From contig NZ_JAGJTM010000004.1 in the NCBI RefSeq assembly GCF_018221685.1, positions 686,287 through 750,286 on the forward strand: a stretch of DNA of 64,000 nucleotides, given 5' to 3'. The notes under the pieces were generated by a model. It had not been told where the DNA came from, did not search any database, and was given only the letters and a program-made list of their open reading frames with translations. Source of the stretch: Bombella apis. GTDB lineage: Bacteria; Pseudomonadota; Alphaproteobacteria; Acetobacterales; Acetobacteraceae. The number at the start of each line of letters is the position of its first letter. Position 1 is the first letter of the stretch. Shown piece after piece: positions 1 to 8,520 of the stretch. Made by a program: the position numbers and the translations under genes.

Positions 1-619
1 AGGCGGGCTGGTCGATCCATGCCTGCATGGCAGGGAGCGGTGCGGCGTCATCATCCATGCCGGGGATGAAGCCAGCCTTCAGTCTCAGCCCGGCCTGTGG
101 TCCCGCCAGCCCCCCAAGGACGAACAGGCAGAGTACGACAAGAGTGGTTGTCAGCCTGCCTGCCCAGTGTGGAAAGAGCCGTGGAAGACGCAGGCGGAGA
201 GAGTCGAACGAGTCCAGAAGCCGTTGCCGGTGGATGGTCCAGAGCTGCCCTTCCCGGCGTATGTCTTCCTCGGAGAGGCCTTCAGGCAGAGCGGGGCGGT
301 CTGTCAGGGCTGCCAGGGGCGGAAAAGCAAGCCCGGAATCGCTGGCGATACGCTGATCCACCTGTGCAGCGGAGGGACGGGGCAGGCGGTGGAGGCGCCG
401 GGCTGCCAAGAACAGCACACTTCCGAAGGAGGAGACTTCCAGCAGGAGGTGCAGGCTGTCAGGCAGGGATTGTGGGAGATGAAGCAGGGCCGCACAGCCC
501 CACAGGCCAGCAAGCAGCAGGGGCCAGCGGGCATGATGCCAGCACTGTTCCAGCCGGAGCCGACGGTAGGCCTGCCGCTGGATGTGGGCAAACCGGGGAG
601 GGAGGGGGGTGGGCTTCAC
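1..619 (-). CDS. DUF4175 / TIGR02302-type membrane protein, N-terminal part (3' end outside window)
   Basis: The frame is open from a GTG at 619 to the left edge, giving about 206 residues; there is no ATG in this frame until codon 188. Three hydrophobic stretches (about residues 32-48, 57-72 and 157-172) resemble the membrane anchor of the alphaproteobacterial DUF4175 family, and the visible part ends in AMQAWIDQPA, like the conserved segment that follows the third helix in that family. The GTG lies 5 bp after the lysA stop, so translation is probably coupled. A DUF4175 gene directly downstream of lysA is a recurring alphaproteobacterial arrangement. The family's function is not established. 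Identification rests on topology, motif and context. Confidence 0.72.
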   Translation of the reverse strand, partial: MKPTPLPPRFAHIQRQAYRRLRLEQCWHHARWPLLLAGLWGCAALLHLPQSLPDSLHLLLEVSSFGSVLFLAARRLHRLPRPSAAQVDQRIASDSGLAFPPLAALTDRPALPEGLSEEDIRREGQLWTIHRQRLLDSFDSLRLRLPRLFPHWAGRLTTTLVVLCLFVLGGLAGPQAGLRLKAGFIPGMDDDAAPLPAMQAWIDQPA

Positions 620-624
620 GGGGG

Positions 625-1947
625 TCAGGGGCGGGCCAGCCAGTCGGGGACGGCTTCCTGTGCCAGCAGCTCTTCAAGTGTCTGGCGTCTGCGGATGATG
701 GCTTTCCGGCCGCCTTCAATCATGACCTGCGCAGCAAGGGGGCGTGAATTGTAGGTGGAGCTCATGACTGTGCCATAGGCTCCGGCATCCAGCAGAGCAA
801 CCAGATCTCCTTTCTTCAAAGGGGGCAGGGAACGCTGGCGGGCAAAGATGTCGCTGCTCTCACAGATGGGACCGACCACATCTACGCACTCTTCGGTGGT
901 GGTGTCCGGTTCGTTCAGGGGGAGGATGCCATGCCAGGAATCATACATGGCTGGGCGGACGAGGTCATTCATGCCAGCATCAATGATGACGAAACGGCGG
1001 GCAGCGTCCTTCACGTCGATCACACGGGCCAGAAGAACCCCGGCGGGTGCCGCCAGCCAGCGGCCGGGCTCGACATGCAGCTGCACATCCAGGTCTCCCA
1101 GCGTCTCGGCAATGACATCAGCCAGCATGGCGGGGGGAGGTGCCTGCTCGTTCCGGTAGGCGATACCAAGGCCGCCGCCGCAGTCAATGTCGCTGACATG
1201 CAGCCCATCTTCCCGCAGGGTGCGGACGAGTGCGGCAATTCGCTCATAGCCTTTGCGGAAGGGAGCTGCCGTCACCATCTGGCTGCCGAGATGAACGGCA
1301 AGACCGACCAGCTCCACACCGTGCATGTCTGTCTGTGCCTTCCGGTAGAGGGCCGGGATGGCGTCATGGGCAATGCCGAATTTGTCTTCGGCACGCCCTG
1401 TCGTGATCTTGCTGTGTGTCTGGGCGTCAATATCGGGATTGACCCGGAAGGCGATGCGGGCCCGCTGCTGCATGTTTTGTGCCAGAGCGTTGAGCCGGTG
1501 CAGTTCTTCCACACTTTCGACATTGATCTGACCGATCTGATGATGAATCGCCAGCTCCAGCTCGTCATCCGTCTTGCCGATTCCTGAGAAGACGATGTCA
1601 CGGGCCCTGATGCCCGCCGCAAGAGCCCGACGCAGTTCTCCACCGCTGACGACATCAGCCCCGAAGCCACATTGTGCCAGAACGGTCAGGCAGGCCTGAT
1701 GATCCTGTGCCTTGACGGCAAAGTGGCAATGGATGGGCAGATTGCGGGCCCTGAATGCATCCTGAAGGGCATGGGCACGCTGGCGTAGCGTATCGGCGCT
1801 GATGACCCAGCAGGGTGTTCCGTGCTCTCTGGCAATATCCGTGAGAGAGGTGCCATCCATGACCAGCCCCTGTCTGCCTTTGTAGGACAGGTTGGGGTGG
1901 TTGTTCAGGAGGGTCTGGAATGTCGGGTCGGGATGTGTCGAAGTCAT
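625..1947 (-). CDS. lysA: diaminopimelate decarboxylase
   Basis: Converts meso-2,6-diaminopimelate to L-lysine, the last step of lysine synthesis, using PLP. The 440-residue product is a fold-III PLP decarboxylase: the Schiff-base lysine is K79 in HFAVKAQ, a glycine-rich phosphate-binding stretch DCGGGLGI follows, and the C-terminal barrel carries the CESSD and GAYGTVMSSTYNSRP motifs. The ATG at 1947 (MTSTHPDP) was chosen because the 41 residues upstream in frame look unlike the family; no strong ribosome binding site is visible, so a start slightly downstream is possible. The DUF4175 gene follows 5 bp after the stop, and the substrate-side enzyme dapA lies elsewhere in the window at 31.9 kb. 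Confidence 0.95.
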   Translation of the reverse strand: MTSTHPDPTFQTLLNNHPNLSYKGRQGLVMDGTSLTDIAREHGTPCWVISADTLRQRAHALQDAFRARNLPIHCHFAVKAQDHQACLTVLAQCGFGADVVSGGELRRALAAGIRARDIVFSGIGKTDDELELAIHHQIGQINVESVEELHRLNALAQNMQQRARIAFRVNPDIDAQTHSKITTGRAEDKFGIAHDAIPALYRKAQTDMHGVELVGLAVHLGSQMVTAAPFRKGYERIAALVRTLREDGLHVSDIDCGGGLGIAYRNEQAPPPAMLADVIAETLGDLDVQLHVEPGRWLAAPAGVLLARVIDVKDAARRFVIIDAGMNDLVRPAMYDSWHGILPLNEPDTTTEECVDVVGPICESSDIFARQRSLPPLKKGDLVALLDAGAYGTVMSSTYNSRPLAAQVMIEGGRKAIIRRRQTLEELLAQEAVPDWLARP

Positions 1948-2096
1948 GACCGCATGATTACAGACCAGCAGCCAAAATGGGAAGGTGTAACCCGCAGGAA
2001 ACAGGGGCGCAGCCGCAGACAGTACGGAACACCCTGACGCTCTTCCCAAGCAGCTATGGAAGCGCTTCAATCCTGTATTCTGGATGAGGAGATATG

Positions 2097-2173
2097 TGGT
2101 GCACCCGAGAGGACTCGAACCTCTAACCCCCAGATTCGTAGTCTGGTGCTCTATCCAATTGAGCTACGGGTGC
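2097..2173 (-). tRNA. tRNA-Arg(ACG), copy 1
   Basis: A 77-nt cloverleaf can be folded on the minus strand: acceptor GCACCCG/CGGGTGC, D arm with TAGCTCAATTGGATAGAGC, anticodon stem CCAGA/TCTGG around loop CTACGAA (anticodon ACG), T arm with GGTTCGAGTCC, and an encoded 3' CCA. ACG is normally edited to ICG and reads CGU, CGC and CGA. It is identical to the copy at 2205-2281. Confidence 0.97.
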
Positions 2174-2204
2174 AGACCTCGGAAGACCCGAGTATATGAT
2201 GACA

Positions 2205-2281
2205 TGGTGCACCCGAGAGGACTCGAACCTCTAACCCCCAGATTCGTAGTCTGGTGCTCTATCCAATTGAGCTACGGGTGC
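2205..2281 (-). tRNA. tRNA-Arg(ACG), copy 2
   Basis: Same 77-nt sequence as the gene at 2097-2173, with anticodon ACG and encoded CCA. The two genes are 31 bp apart in the same direction and the spacer is not duplicated, so both are probably processed from one transcript. Confidence 0.97.
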
Positions 2282-2379
2282 GCCGTGTTGAGGAGGCTTC
2301 TATCCGGTCTGGGGCAGTGGTGCAACCCCACTGGAGAAGTTTTTTTAAATATTTTCCAGTGGGATGTTCCCGGCGTTTT

Positions 2380-2757
2380 TCAGCGGCGAATCAGCGAAAC
2401 ATGGGCACGGCAGCGTGGTGACGTGTAGGTCCCACCGATGGCCGTACCAACCGGATAGCCGTTGAATGTCTGCCTGTAGGGGGTATCGTTCATTCCCTTG
2501 TCGGTCAGTTCGGCCAGGTAGTGCTGCTGGCCTTTTTCATAGGTGCCCCGGAGAGTGGATGTATTCATGCCGGGGTTGAAAACGACCTCATGCCCACGGA
2601 TGCGAAGGGAGGATATGTCCCCGGTCGGGCAGATTCCCTGCTCGGTAACGAGCTTGCCCGTCCACAGGCCATAGGGGTCGGAAGCCGGGTCGGGAAGGGA
2701 GGAGCAGGCCCCCAGAGTGCAGAGGCTGACCAGACAGGTGAGAAAAGCGGGACGCAT
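2380..2757 (-). CDS. small putative lipoprotein of unknown function
   Basis: Encodes 125 residues. The N-terminus MRPAFLTCLVSLCTLGAC has a positive charge, a hydrophobic core and a lipobox-like LGAC with the modifiable cysteine at position 18, so export and lipidation are likely. The mature part has a G-x-W-x-G-K-L pattern (LWTGKLVTEQGIC) and ends in short beta-rich segments, as in small lipocalin-like or barrel-forming lipoproteins; I cannot name a family. The ATG at 2757 gives the cleanest signal peptide; an ATG at 2778 in the same frame would add seven residues. The gene runs divergently from guaA. The long antisense frame that continues upstream across guaA is not part of it. Confidence 0.72.
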   Translation of the reverse strand: MRPAFLTCLVSLCTLGACSSLPDPASDPYGLWTGKLVTEQGICPTGDISSLRIRGHEVVFNPGMNTSTLRGTYEKGQQHYLAELTDKGMNDTPYRQTFNGYPVGTAIGGTYTSPRCRAHVSLIRR

Positions 2758-2922
2758 TGCGCAGTTCCTGAAAAGCATGTTCGAGTAATGTGAACCGCCG
2801 CGGAAATCTTTGCCGGAAGGTAAAAACCGGTGGAGAATAAGGATGACGTTGGCGGTCGATCGTCCTATAGAGACTAGCACGAATTGAGCATTGTGCCATA
2901 TCCAGCAGGCGAGGCCCGGAAC

Positions 2923-4518
2923 TTGACGCAGAAAAACGCAGACACCCTTCAGCAGCTTGATGAAACCCTCCATGAAGACCGTATCCTGATTCTGGATTTC
3001 GGCAGCCAGGTGACCCAGCTGATCGCCCGCCGCGTGCGGGAAAGCGGGGTGTATTGCGAGATCTGGCCGTTCACTTCCCCGCTGGAGAAAATCCGTGAGT
3101 TCAACCCGCGGGGCATCATCCTGTCCGGCAGCCCGGCCAGCGTGCATGACGACAATGCGCCGACCCTGCCGGAAGGGCTGCTGGAGCTGAAGCGCCCCAT
3201 TCTGGGTATCTGCTACGGCCAGCAGGTTCTCTGCCATACGCTGGGCGGGCGTGTGGAAACCCATGACCACCGTGAATTTGGCCGTGCCTATATTGATGTC
3301 GCCGAGGAATGTGCGCTGTTCCACGGTCTCTGGGCACAGGGTGGGCGTGAGCAGGTCTGGATGAGCCACGGTGACCGTGTGGCGGCCCTGCCGCCGGGCT
3401 TCAGGGCCGTGGCCTATTCCGAGGGGGCACCGTTTGCCATCATCGCCAATGAAGAACGCCGCATCTATGGCGTGCAGTTCCACCCGGAGGTGGTGCATAC
3501 GCCACATGGGGCGGAGCTGATCCGCAACTTCACGCATGGCGTGGCAGGCTGCTCCGGCACGTGGACGATGGCCGGTTTCCGTGATCTGGAAATTGCCCGC
3601 ATCCGCAAGCAGGTGGGTGATGGCAAGGTGATCTGTGGTCTCTCCGGCGGGGTGGACAGCTCCGTGGCGGCCAAGCTGATCCATGATGCCATCGGGGACC
3701 AGCTGACCTGCATCTTTGTCGATCCGGGCATCCTGCGTGCCGGTGAGGCTGACGAGGTGGTGAAGACCTTCCGTGACCGTTTCAACATCCATCTGGTCCA
3801 TCGTGATGCCTCCGACCTGTTCCTTGGCGAGCTGGCCGGGGTGACGGACCCGGAGGTGAAGCGCAAGACCATTGGTCGCCTCTTCATTGAGGTCTTCGAG
3901 CAGGAAGCGGCCAAGCTGGGCGGGGCGCAGTTCCTGGCGCAGGGCACGCTGTATCCGGATGTGATCGAGAGTGTCAGCTTCAATGGCGGGCCGTCCGTGA
4001 CCATCAAGTCCCATCACAATGTGGGCGGTCTGCCAGAACGGATGAACATGGAGCTGGTCGAGCCGCTGCGTGAACTTTTCAAGGATGAGGTCCGTGCGCT
4101 GGGCCGTGAGATCGGCGTGCCGGAGCATATTGTCGGGCGGCATCCATTCCCGGGGCCGGGACTGGCCATCCGTATCCCCGGTGACATCACACGGGAGAAG
4201 CTGGACCTCCTGCGGAAGGTGGACAGCATCTATCTGGAGGAAATCCGCAAGGCTGGCCTGTATGATGAGATCTGGCAGGCTTTTGCGGTTCTCCTGCCTG
4301 TCCGCACAGTGGGCGTGATGGGTGATGACCGTACCTACGATCAGGCCTGCGCCCTGCGTGCCGTCACCAGCACGGACGGCATGACCGCCGAGGTCTATCC
4401 CTTCACTTTCGAGTTCCTCAACCGTGTTGCCGGCCGCATCGTGAACGAGGTGCGTGGCATCAACCGTGTCACCTACGACATCACCTCCAAGCCACCGGGC
4501 ACGATCGAGTGGGAGTGA
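2923..4518 (+). CDS. guaA: GMP synthase (glutamine-hydrolysing)
   Basis: Converts XMP to GMP with glutamine and ATP, the step after IMP dehydrogenase (guaB at 46.9 kb). Domains in order: class I glutamine amidotransferase (nucleophile C97 in LGICYGQQ, then the His-Glu pair in VQFHPEV), ATP pyrophosphatase with the P-loop SGGVDSS, and the C-terminal dimerisation domain ending KPPGTIEWE, the usual family terminus. No ATG is available: candidate starts are TTG 2884, GTG 2893 and TTG 2923. I prefer TTG 2923, which has GAGG 8 nt upstream and gives 531 residues; the 2884 start would add 13 residues the family does not need. A strong terminator follows at 4551. Confidence 0.95.
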   Translation: MTQKNADTLQQLDETLHEDRILILDFGSQVTQLIARRVRESGVYCEIWPFTSPLEKIREFNPRGIILSGSPASVHDDNAPTLPEGLLELKRPILGICYGQQVLCHTLGGRVETHDHREFGRAYIDVAEECALFHGLWAQGGREQVWMSHGDRVAALPPGFRAVAYSEGAPFAIIANEERRIYGVQFHPEVVHTPHGAELIRNFTHGVAGCSGTWTMAGFRDLEIARIRKQVGDGKVICGLSGGVDSSVAAKLIHDAIGDQLTCIFVDPGILRAGEADEVVKTFRDRFNIHLVHRDASDLFLGELAGVTDPEVKRKTIGRLFIEVFEQEAAKLGGAQFLAQGTLYPDVIESVSFNGGPSVTIKSHHNVGGLPERMNMELVEPLRELFKDEVRALGREIGVPEHIVGRHPFPGPGLAIRIPGDITREKLDLLRKVDSIYLEEIRKAGLYDEIWQAFAVLLPVRTVGVMGDDRTYDQACALRAVTSTDGMTAEVYPFTFEFLNRVAGRIVNEVRGINRVTYDITSKPPGTIEWE

Positions 4519-4550
4519 GACTGCAGAACATTATGGGGAATGATGGGGAA

Positions 4551-4576
4551 GGCCTGCAGGAATGCAGGCCTTTTTT
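4551..4576 (+). terminator. Rho-independent terminator of guaA
   Basis: Perfect 8-bp stem GGCCTGCA/TGCAGGCC closed by a GGAA (GNRA-type) tetraloop and followed by six Ts, 32 bp after the guaA stop. Confidence 0.93.
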
Positions 4577-4749
4577 GTGCCCTGATGATGGTCAGGAAGA
4601 TGTCAGTCTGTACAGAAAGGTCATGAGATATGAAAGCATGTCCTATGAGGGAAAAGATGAGTGAATAGAGACTGCCAGGCGGTTGGATTTTATTGCATTT
4701 CCTTTCTTTCCTGGGAGGAGTGGTGTGCAGTCCGGGTAAGGGATGGCTT

Positions 4750-5031
4750 TCACAAGCAGAGTTGAACCGGAGACAAAGAGGATGTTCCAGCCATTGCTCC
4801 CAGTATGAAGTCGGCCCTCCGCCTCAGTCTGCCCATGAGGATCGAAGCTCCAAAAGTTGTCAGGCAGGCCACGAGCGTGATGAGGGAGTAAGGGAGAGTG
4901 GCCAGTGTCTGGTCAGGCGTCAGCTGATAGCCGGCAATCCCTGTCAGGGTCAGATCGACTGAGAATGAAGCCGTGAAAAGCAGCTGCCCCAGAAACAGGA
5001 TCATGAGGCGGCCTCTGGTGGTCTGGGACAT
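4750..5031 (-). pseudogene. truncated MFS transporter remnant
   Basis: The 93-residue frame begins MSQTTRGRLMILFLGQLL and contains a first transmembrane helix, an amphipathic loop, a second helix (LPYSLITLVACLTTFGASIL) and the loop-2/3 signature MGRLRRR typical of the major facilitator superfamily. The protein then ends, after about two of the expected twelve helices and under a quarter of normal length. The start at 5031 still has an upstream GGGAG at good spacing, so this looks like a real gene start whose 3' part was lost. No downstream transporter sequence is found between 4519 and 4750. A short membrane peptide of its own is possible but less likely. Confidence 0.65.
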
Positions 5032-5107
5032 GATCAGGACTCCCTGATGCCTCATTGTTGGTCCTGATTTGTGGTATGAGTGTGTTCTGGTTCGCATGGG
5101 CGGACAG

Positions 5108-5137
5108 AAGCGTGGCGTGACCATGCCACGCTTTTCT
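5108..5137 (+). terminator. terminator-like hairpin
   Basis: Perfect 9-bp stem AAGCGTGGC/GCCACGCTT with an 8-nt loop, followed by a short T-rich tract (TTCT). It lies between the MFS remnant and the SH3 gene; no complete gene upstream on the plus strand obviously needs it, so its role is unclear. Confidence 0.4.
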
Positions 5138-5232
5138 GGCAGGGCAGGGTTGCTGTACATGAGCGGATTTTTTGGACATGAGAGGGGGAATACGGCTTGC
5201 CCAAATGGCTGTCCCTTGGCAGGGATAAAGGG

Positions 5233-6066
5233 ATGAGAGTACCTGTTTCATTTTCCTGTAGGCTGCCCGTGCAGGGGGCGTTACCGATTATGGTGATGGC
5301 CCTGTTTGCAGCTTGTCCCGCCCGTGGGGCGGAGGGAGAGCAGGCTATGTCTCATGCTTCCCATCATCATGGTAAGCGGCATGAAAAGCACCACGCCGCC
5401 GTGCATGAGCCAGCCCATGCGGCAAAAGCTCATGGGCGTGTCCACCATGGGCGCACCACCCCTCACAAGGTCGCTCCTGCGGCTCCGACGACGCAGCCAG
5501 CTCCGCCTCCTGTTCCCGACAATGTCGGTACGGAGACAAAGCTGCCACTGCCCCGCTATGCCGCCATGCGGGCGGACCGTGTTTACATGCGGCGTGGCCC
5601 CGGTGAGCGGTATCCGATCGACTGGGTCTATCATCGCCGTGGATATCCGGTGCTGATCGAGCGGGAATTCGGGGTCTGGCGTCTTGTGGAGGACCAGGAT
5701 GGCCAGAAGGGCTGGGTACATCAGGTGACGCTGCATGGCAGCCGTTCCTTTATCATACCCGGTTCCGTGTCCTATGATGGGGATGCGTCTAAAGTTTCGA
5801 CCACGGGTCATGCTGATTCCCGCATTGTGGCATACGTGCCGGCGGGGGAGGTGGCACGGGGCCAGAATCATGACGTCCCTCTGATGAGTTCGGACAAGCC
5901 GGATCGGACCGTCGTCGCCCTGCTGGAGCCGGGGGCGATCGGAAAGATCAAGGCCTGTCCACAGGGCTCATCATGGTGTCATGTCACAGTCAGGGGCTAT
6001 GACGGGTGGATCGAACGCCGCCTGTTATGGGGGGTGCAACCCGGTGAAATCATTCAGCCTGACTGA
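5233..6066 (+). CDS. exported SH3-domain protein with His-rich linker
   Basis: Encodes 277 residues. A signal peptide covers about residues 1-32 and ends near PARGAEG. Residues 41-78 hold 13 histidines mixed with Ala, Lys and Pro, followed by a Pro-rich stretch (VAPAAPTTQPAPPPVP). The remainder contains two bacterial SH3-like modules: the first around VYMRRGPGERYPIDWVYHRR and the second ending VRGYDGWIERRLLWGV. Exported proteins of this type are common in alphaproteobacteria and are usually thought to bind cell-wall or peptide ligands; that is inference. ATG 5233 was preferred over TTG 5197 because it starts a clean signal peptide. The His-rich part could bind metal. pyk follows 24 bp later. 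Confidence 0.8.
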   Translation: MRVPVSFSCRLPVQGALPIMVMALFAACPARGAEGEQAMSHASHHHGKRHEKHHAAVHEPAHAAKAHGRVHHGRTTPHKVAPAAPTTQPAPPPVPDNVGTETKLPLPRYAAMRADRVYMRRGPGERYPIDWVYHRRGYPVLIEREFGVWRLVEDQDGQKGWVHQVTLHGSRSFIIPGSVSYDGDASKVSTTGHADSRIVAYVPAGEVARGQNHDVPLMSSDKPDRTVVALLEPGAIGKIKACPQGSSWCHVTVRGYDGWIERRLLWGVQPGEIIQPD

Positions 6067-6090
6067 ACAAATGAAAAGTCGAGGAATGTT

Positions 6091-7455
6091 ATGACAGCCA
6101 ACATCCATCATCGCCGCACTCGGATTGTTGCGACCCTCGGGCCGGCATCAGAAACCGCTGAGCAGATTCTCCATCTTGCCAAGACCGGTGTGAATGTTTT
6201 CCGCCTGAACTTCTCCCACGGTGCCCATGATGAGCACGCCGCCCGTCACAAGGCCGTGCGTGAGGCCGAAGCCAAGCTGGGCCGCCCTCTGGCCGTCCTG
6301 GCCGACTTCCAGGGGCCGAAGCTGCGTGTTGGCGTGTTCAAGGATGGCCCGGTCCAGCTGAAGGTCGGCCAGAAATTCACGCTGGATCTGGACAAGACCC
6401 CCGGCGATGCCAACCGTGTCAACCTGCCGCACCCGGAGATCATCGCCGCTGTTGATGTCGGTCACCGCCTCCTGCTGGATGACGGCAAGCTGGCTCTGCG
6501 CGTCACGAAGAAGCACAAGGAAGCGCTGGAGACGGAAGTTCTCGTGGGGGGCAAGCTCTCCGAGCGCAAAGGTGTGAACGTTCCTGACGTTGCCCTGCCG
6601 ATCCCGGCCCTGACAGAGAAGGACCACAAAGATCTCCAGTTCGCCCTATCCATTGGTGTGGATCTGATCGCCCTGTCCTTCGTCCAGCGTCCGGAAGACA
6701 TTCAGGAAGCCCGTGACATCGTCAAGGGCCGTGCATGGATCGTCACCAAGCTGGAGAAGCCGCAGGCTGTTGAGTGCCTCGATGAGATCATCCGTCTCTC
6801 CGATGCGCTGATGGTGGCCCGTGGCGACCTGGGTGTCGAGCTGCCGGCCGAGGATGTTCCTGTCATCCAGAAGCGTGCCATCACTGAGGCCCGTCGTCAG
6901 GGACGTCCGGTCATCGTGGCAACGCAGATGATGGAAAGCATGATCAGCAGCCCGGTGGCGACCCGTGCGGAAGTCTCCGACGTGGCCAATGCTGTTTACG
7001 ATGGTGCTGATGCTGTCATGCTCTCCGCTGAGAGTGCTGCCGGTTCCTTCGGGCCTGAAGCCGTGGCCACGATGGCCCGTGTCACCGCCCGTGTGGAGCA
7101 GGACCCGGAATGGCGTGCCCGCATGGACCGCATGCGCCCGGCCTCCGAGCACACGATCCAGGGTGCACAGGCCAAGTCAGCCTTCGATGTGGCCCGCAAC
7201 GCCCGTGCAGCCGCTCTGGCCGTGCATACGGAGAATGGCCGCAGTGCCGTGCTGGTTTCCCGGGAGCGTCCGCATGAGCCGGTCGTGGCCCTGACGAACG
7301 AGACGACCTCCCGCCGCCTGTGCGTGGTCTGGGGCGTGTTCCCGAAGGTTGTTTCCAGCAAGGATGATGTGAAGGCCGTTGGCGAGTTCGCCAAGGGCGG
7401 TGAGCATGTCGTTCTTCTCGACAGCTCCAAGAACCTGCGCATCGTCAAGGCCTGA
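6091..7455 (+). CDS. pyk: pyruvate kinase
   Basis: Converts phosphoenolpyruvate and ADP to pyruvate and ATP. The 454-residue product starts TRIVATLGPAS, carries the FRLNFSHG substrate motif, the catalytic-lysine region WIVTKLEKPQAV, MVARGDLGVELP (divalent metal) and ATQMMESMISSPVATRAEV, then the C-terminal allosteric-type domain. It is slightly shorter than the usual 470-480 residues but no core motif is missing. It lies 24 bp after the SH3 gene and is followed by a strong terminator shared with the convergent tyrA. Confidence 0.96.
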   Translation: MTANIHHRRTRIVATLGPASETAEQILHLAKTGVNVFRLNFSHGAHDEHAARHKAVREAEAKLGRPLAVLADFQGPKLRVGVFKDGPVQLKVGQKFTLDLDKTPGDANRVNLPHPEIIAAVDVGHRLLLDDGKLALRVTKKHKEALETEVLVGGKLSERKGVNVPDVALPIPALTEKDHKDLQFALSIGVDLIALSFVQRPEDIQEARDIVKGRAWIVTKLEKPQAVECLDEIIRLSDALMVARGDLGVELPAEDVPVIQKRAITEARRQGRPVIVATQMMESMISSPVATRAEVSDVANAVYDGADAVMLSAESAAGSFGPEAVATMARVTARVEQDPEWRARMDRMRPASEHTIQGAQAKSAFDVARNARAAALAVHTENGRSAVLVSRERPHEPVVALTNETTSRRLCVVWGVFPKVVSSKDDVKAVGEFAKGGEHVVLLDSSKNLRIVKA

Positions 7456-7523
7456 TCCTTCGCTGATGCGTTGTCTGCATCCCTGGAGGCTTCGGCCTTC
7501 AGGGACGCAGGGAGAAAAGAAGA

Positions 7524-7557
7524 AGCCCGGCAGACTGATCACCTGCCGGGCTCCTTT
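7524..7557 (+). terminator. terminator between convergent pyk and tyrA
   Basis: Perfect 10-bp stem AGCCCGGCAG/CTGCCGGGCT with a 9-nt loop, followed by CCTTTT. The opposite flank is A-rich, so it may also stop transcripts arriving from tyrA. Confidence 0.85.
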
Positions 7558-7581
7558 TGCATGGGGTTGAAGAAGAAACGG

Positions 7582-8472
7582 TCAGGCCTGCTTGTTCTCG
7601 ATCAACCCCTGCCGGATACGGCGTCCACGCCTGATGCGCTCCGTGATGGCCTCGGAATCGCCATTACGTATGGCCTCGACCATGAGGTGGGCATCCTTCT
7701 CGAAACGCTCGAACGTGGCGAGCAGGACGTCCCTGTTTGTCAGGAAGATGTCTCGCCACATGGTCGGGTCGGACGCAGCGATGCGGGTGAAGTCCCGAAA
7801 GCCCGAAGCGGCATATTCCAGCACATCGGCCCGGAGGTCGGCGGAAAGACGGTCCGCAGTATCGCATATGGTGAAGGCCAGAAGATGCGGGAGATGGCTG
7901 ACCATGGCGCATATCTGGTCATGATACTGGTCGGTAATCTGTCGGGTGCGGGCCCCACAGCGCTGCCAGAAAGTTTCCATTGTGGTGATGGCTTCAGAGG
8001 GTGTTCCCGCAGGGGGGACGAGCAGGGTCCAGCGATTCTCGAACAGGGTGGCGAACCCGGCATCTGGGCCGGAATATTCCGTACCAGCCATGGGGTGAGC
8101 CGGAACATAGCTGACATCTTCTGGCAGCAGAGCGCTGATGTCCGGCCCCAATGTGCTGCGGACGGAGGCGACGTCACTGAGGATGCTCCCGGGCCTCATG
8201 TGGGGAAGGATGGCCGCAGCGACCGGCCGGATGGCCCCCGTGGGAATGCAGAGGATGACAGCATCGGATTTTGCGGCTGCCTCTGTCAAGGAGGCTGTGA
8301 CTTCATCCGCCAGGTCCAGCTCTCTTGCCCGCTGGAGAACAGCCGGGGCGCTGTCGGCTGTGATGAGGCGGCGGGCAAGGGGGCCTGTCTGTCGGGCACG
8401 GCGGAGGATGGAAGAGCCAATCAGCCCCGGGCCGATGATGGTCAGGGTGTCAAAGAGGGGGGCATCAGCCAT
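7582..8472 (-). CDS. tyrA: prephenate/arogenate (cyclohexadienyl) dehydrogenase
   Basis: NAD(P)-dependent oxidative decarboxylation of prephenate or arogenate on the tyrosine branch. The 296-residue product has a Rossmann motif GPGLIGSS (residues 14-21), an Asp after beta-2 (TADSAP) and the family substrate motif VPAHPMAGTEYSG. No chorismate mutase or ACT domain is attached, so it is the stand-alone form; whether it prefers prephenate or arogenate cannot be read from the sequence. The partner phenylalanine enzyme, pheA, is at 31.0 kb. An HpnL-like gene lies upstream on the same strand, 48 bp away. Confidence 0.92.
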   Translation of the reverse strand: MADAPLFDTLTIIGPGLIGSSILRRARQTGPLARRLITADSAPAVLQRARELDLADEVTASLTEAAAKSDAVILCIPTGAIRPVAAAILPHMRPGSILSDVASVRSTLGPDISALLPEDVSYVPAHPMAGTEYSGPDAGFATLFENRWTLLVPPAGTPSEAITTMETFWQRCGARTRQITDQYHDQICAMVSHLPHLLAFTICDTADRLSADLRADVLEYAASGFRDFTRIAASDPTMWRDIFLTNRDVLLATFERFEKDAHLMVEAIRNGDSEAITERIRRGRRIRQGLIENKQA

Positions 8473-8520
8473 GGAGATATCCGTTTCATCCTGTAAAGCG
8501 CATGTGGGCCAGTGTGTTGT

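Noticed and set aside
2084..2428. Plus-strand frame with a repeated PRGLEPLTPRFVVWCSIQLS
   Set aside because: It is the antisense translation of the two tRNA-Arg genes; the repeat reflects the duplicated tRNA.
2758..4143. N-terminal extension of the small lipoprotein across guaA
   Set aside because: The extension is antisense to guaA, and the signal peptide with its lipobox starts at 2757.
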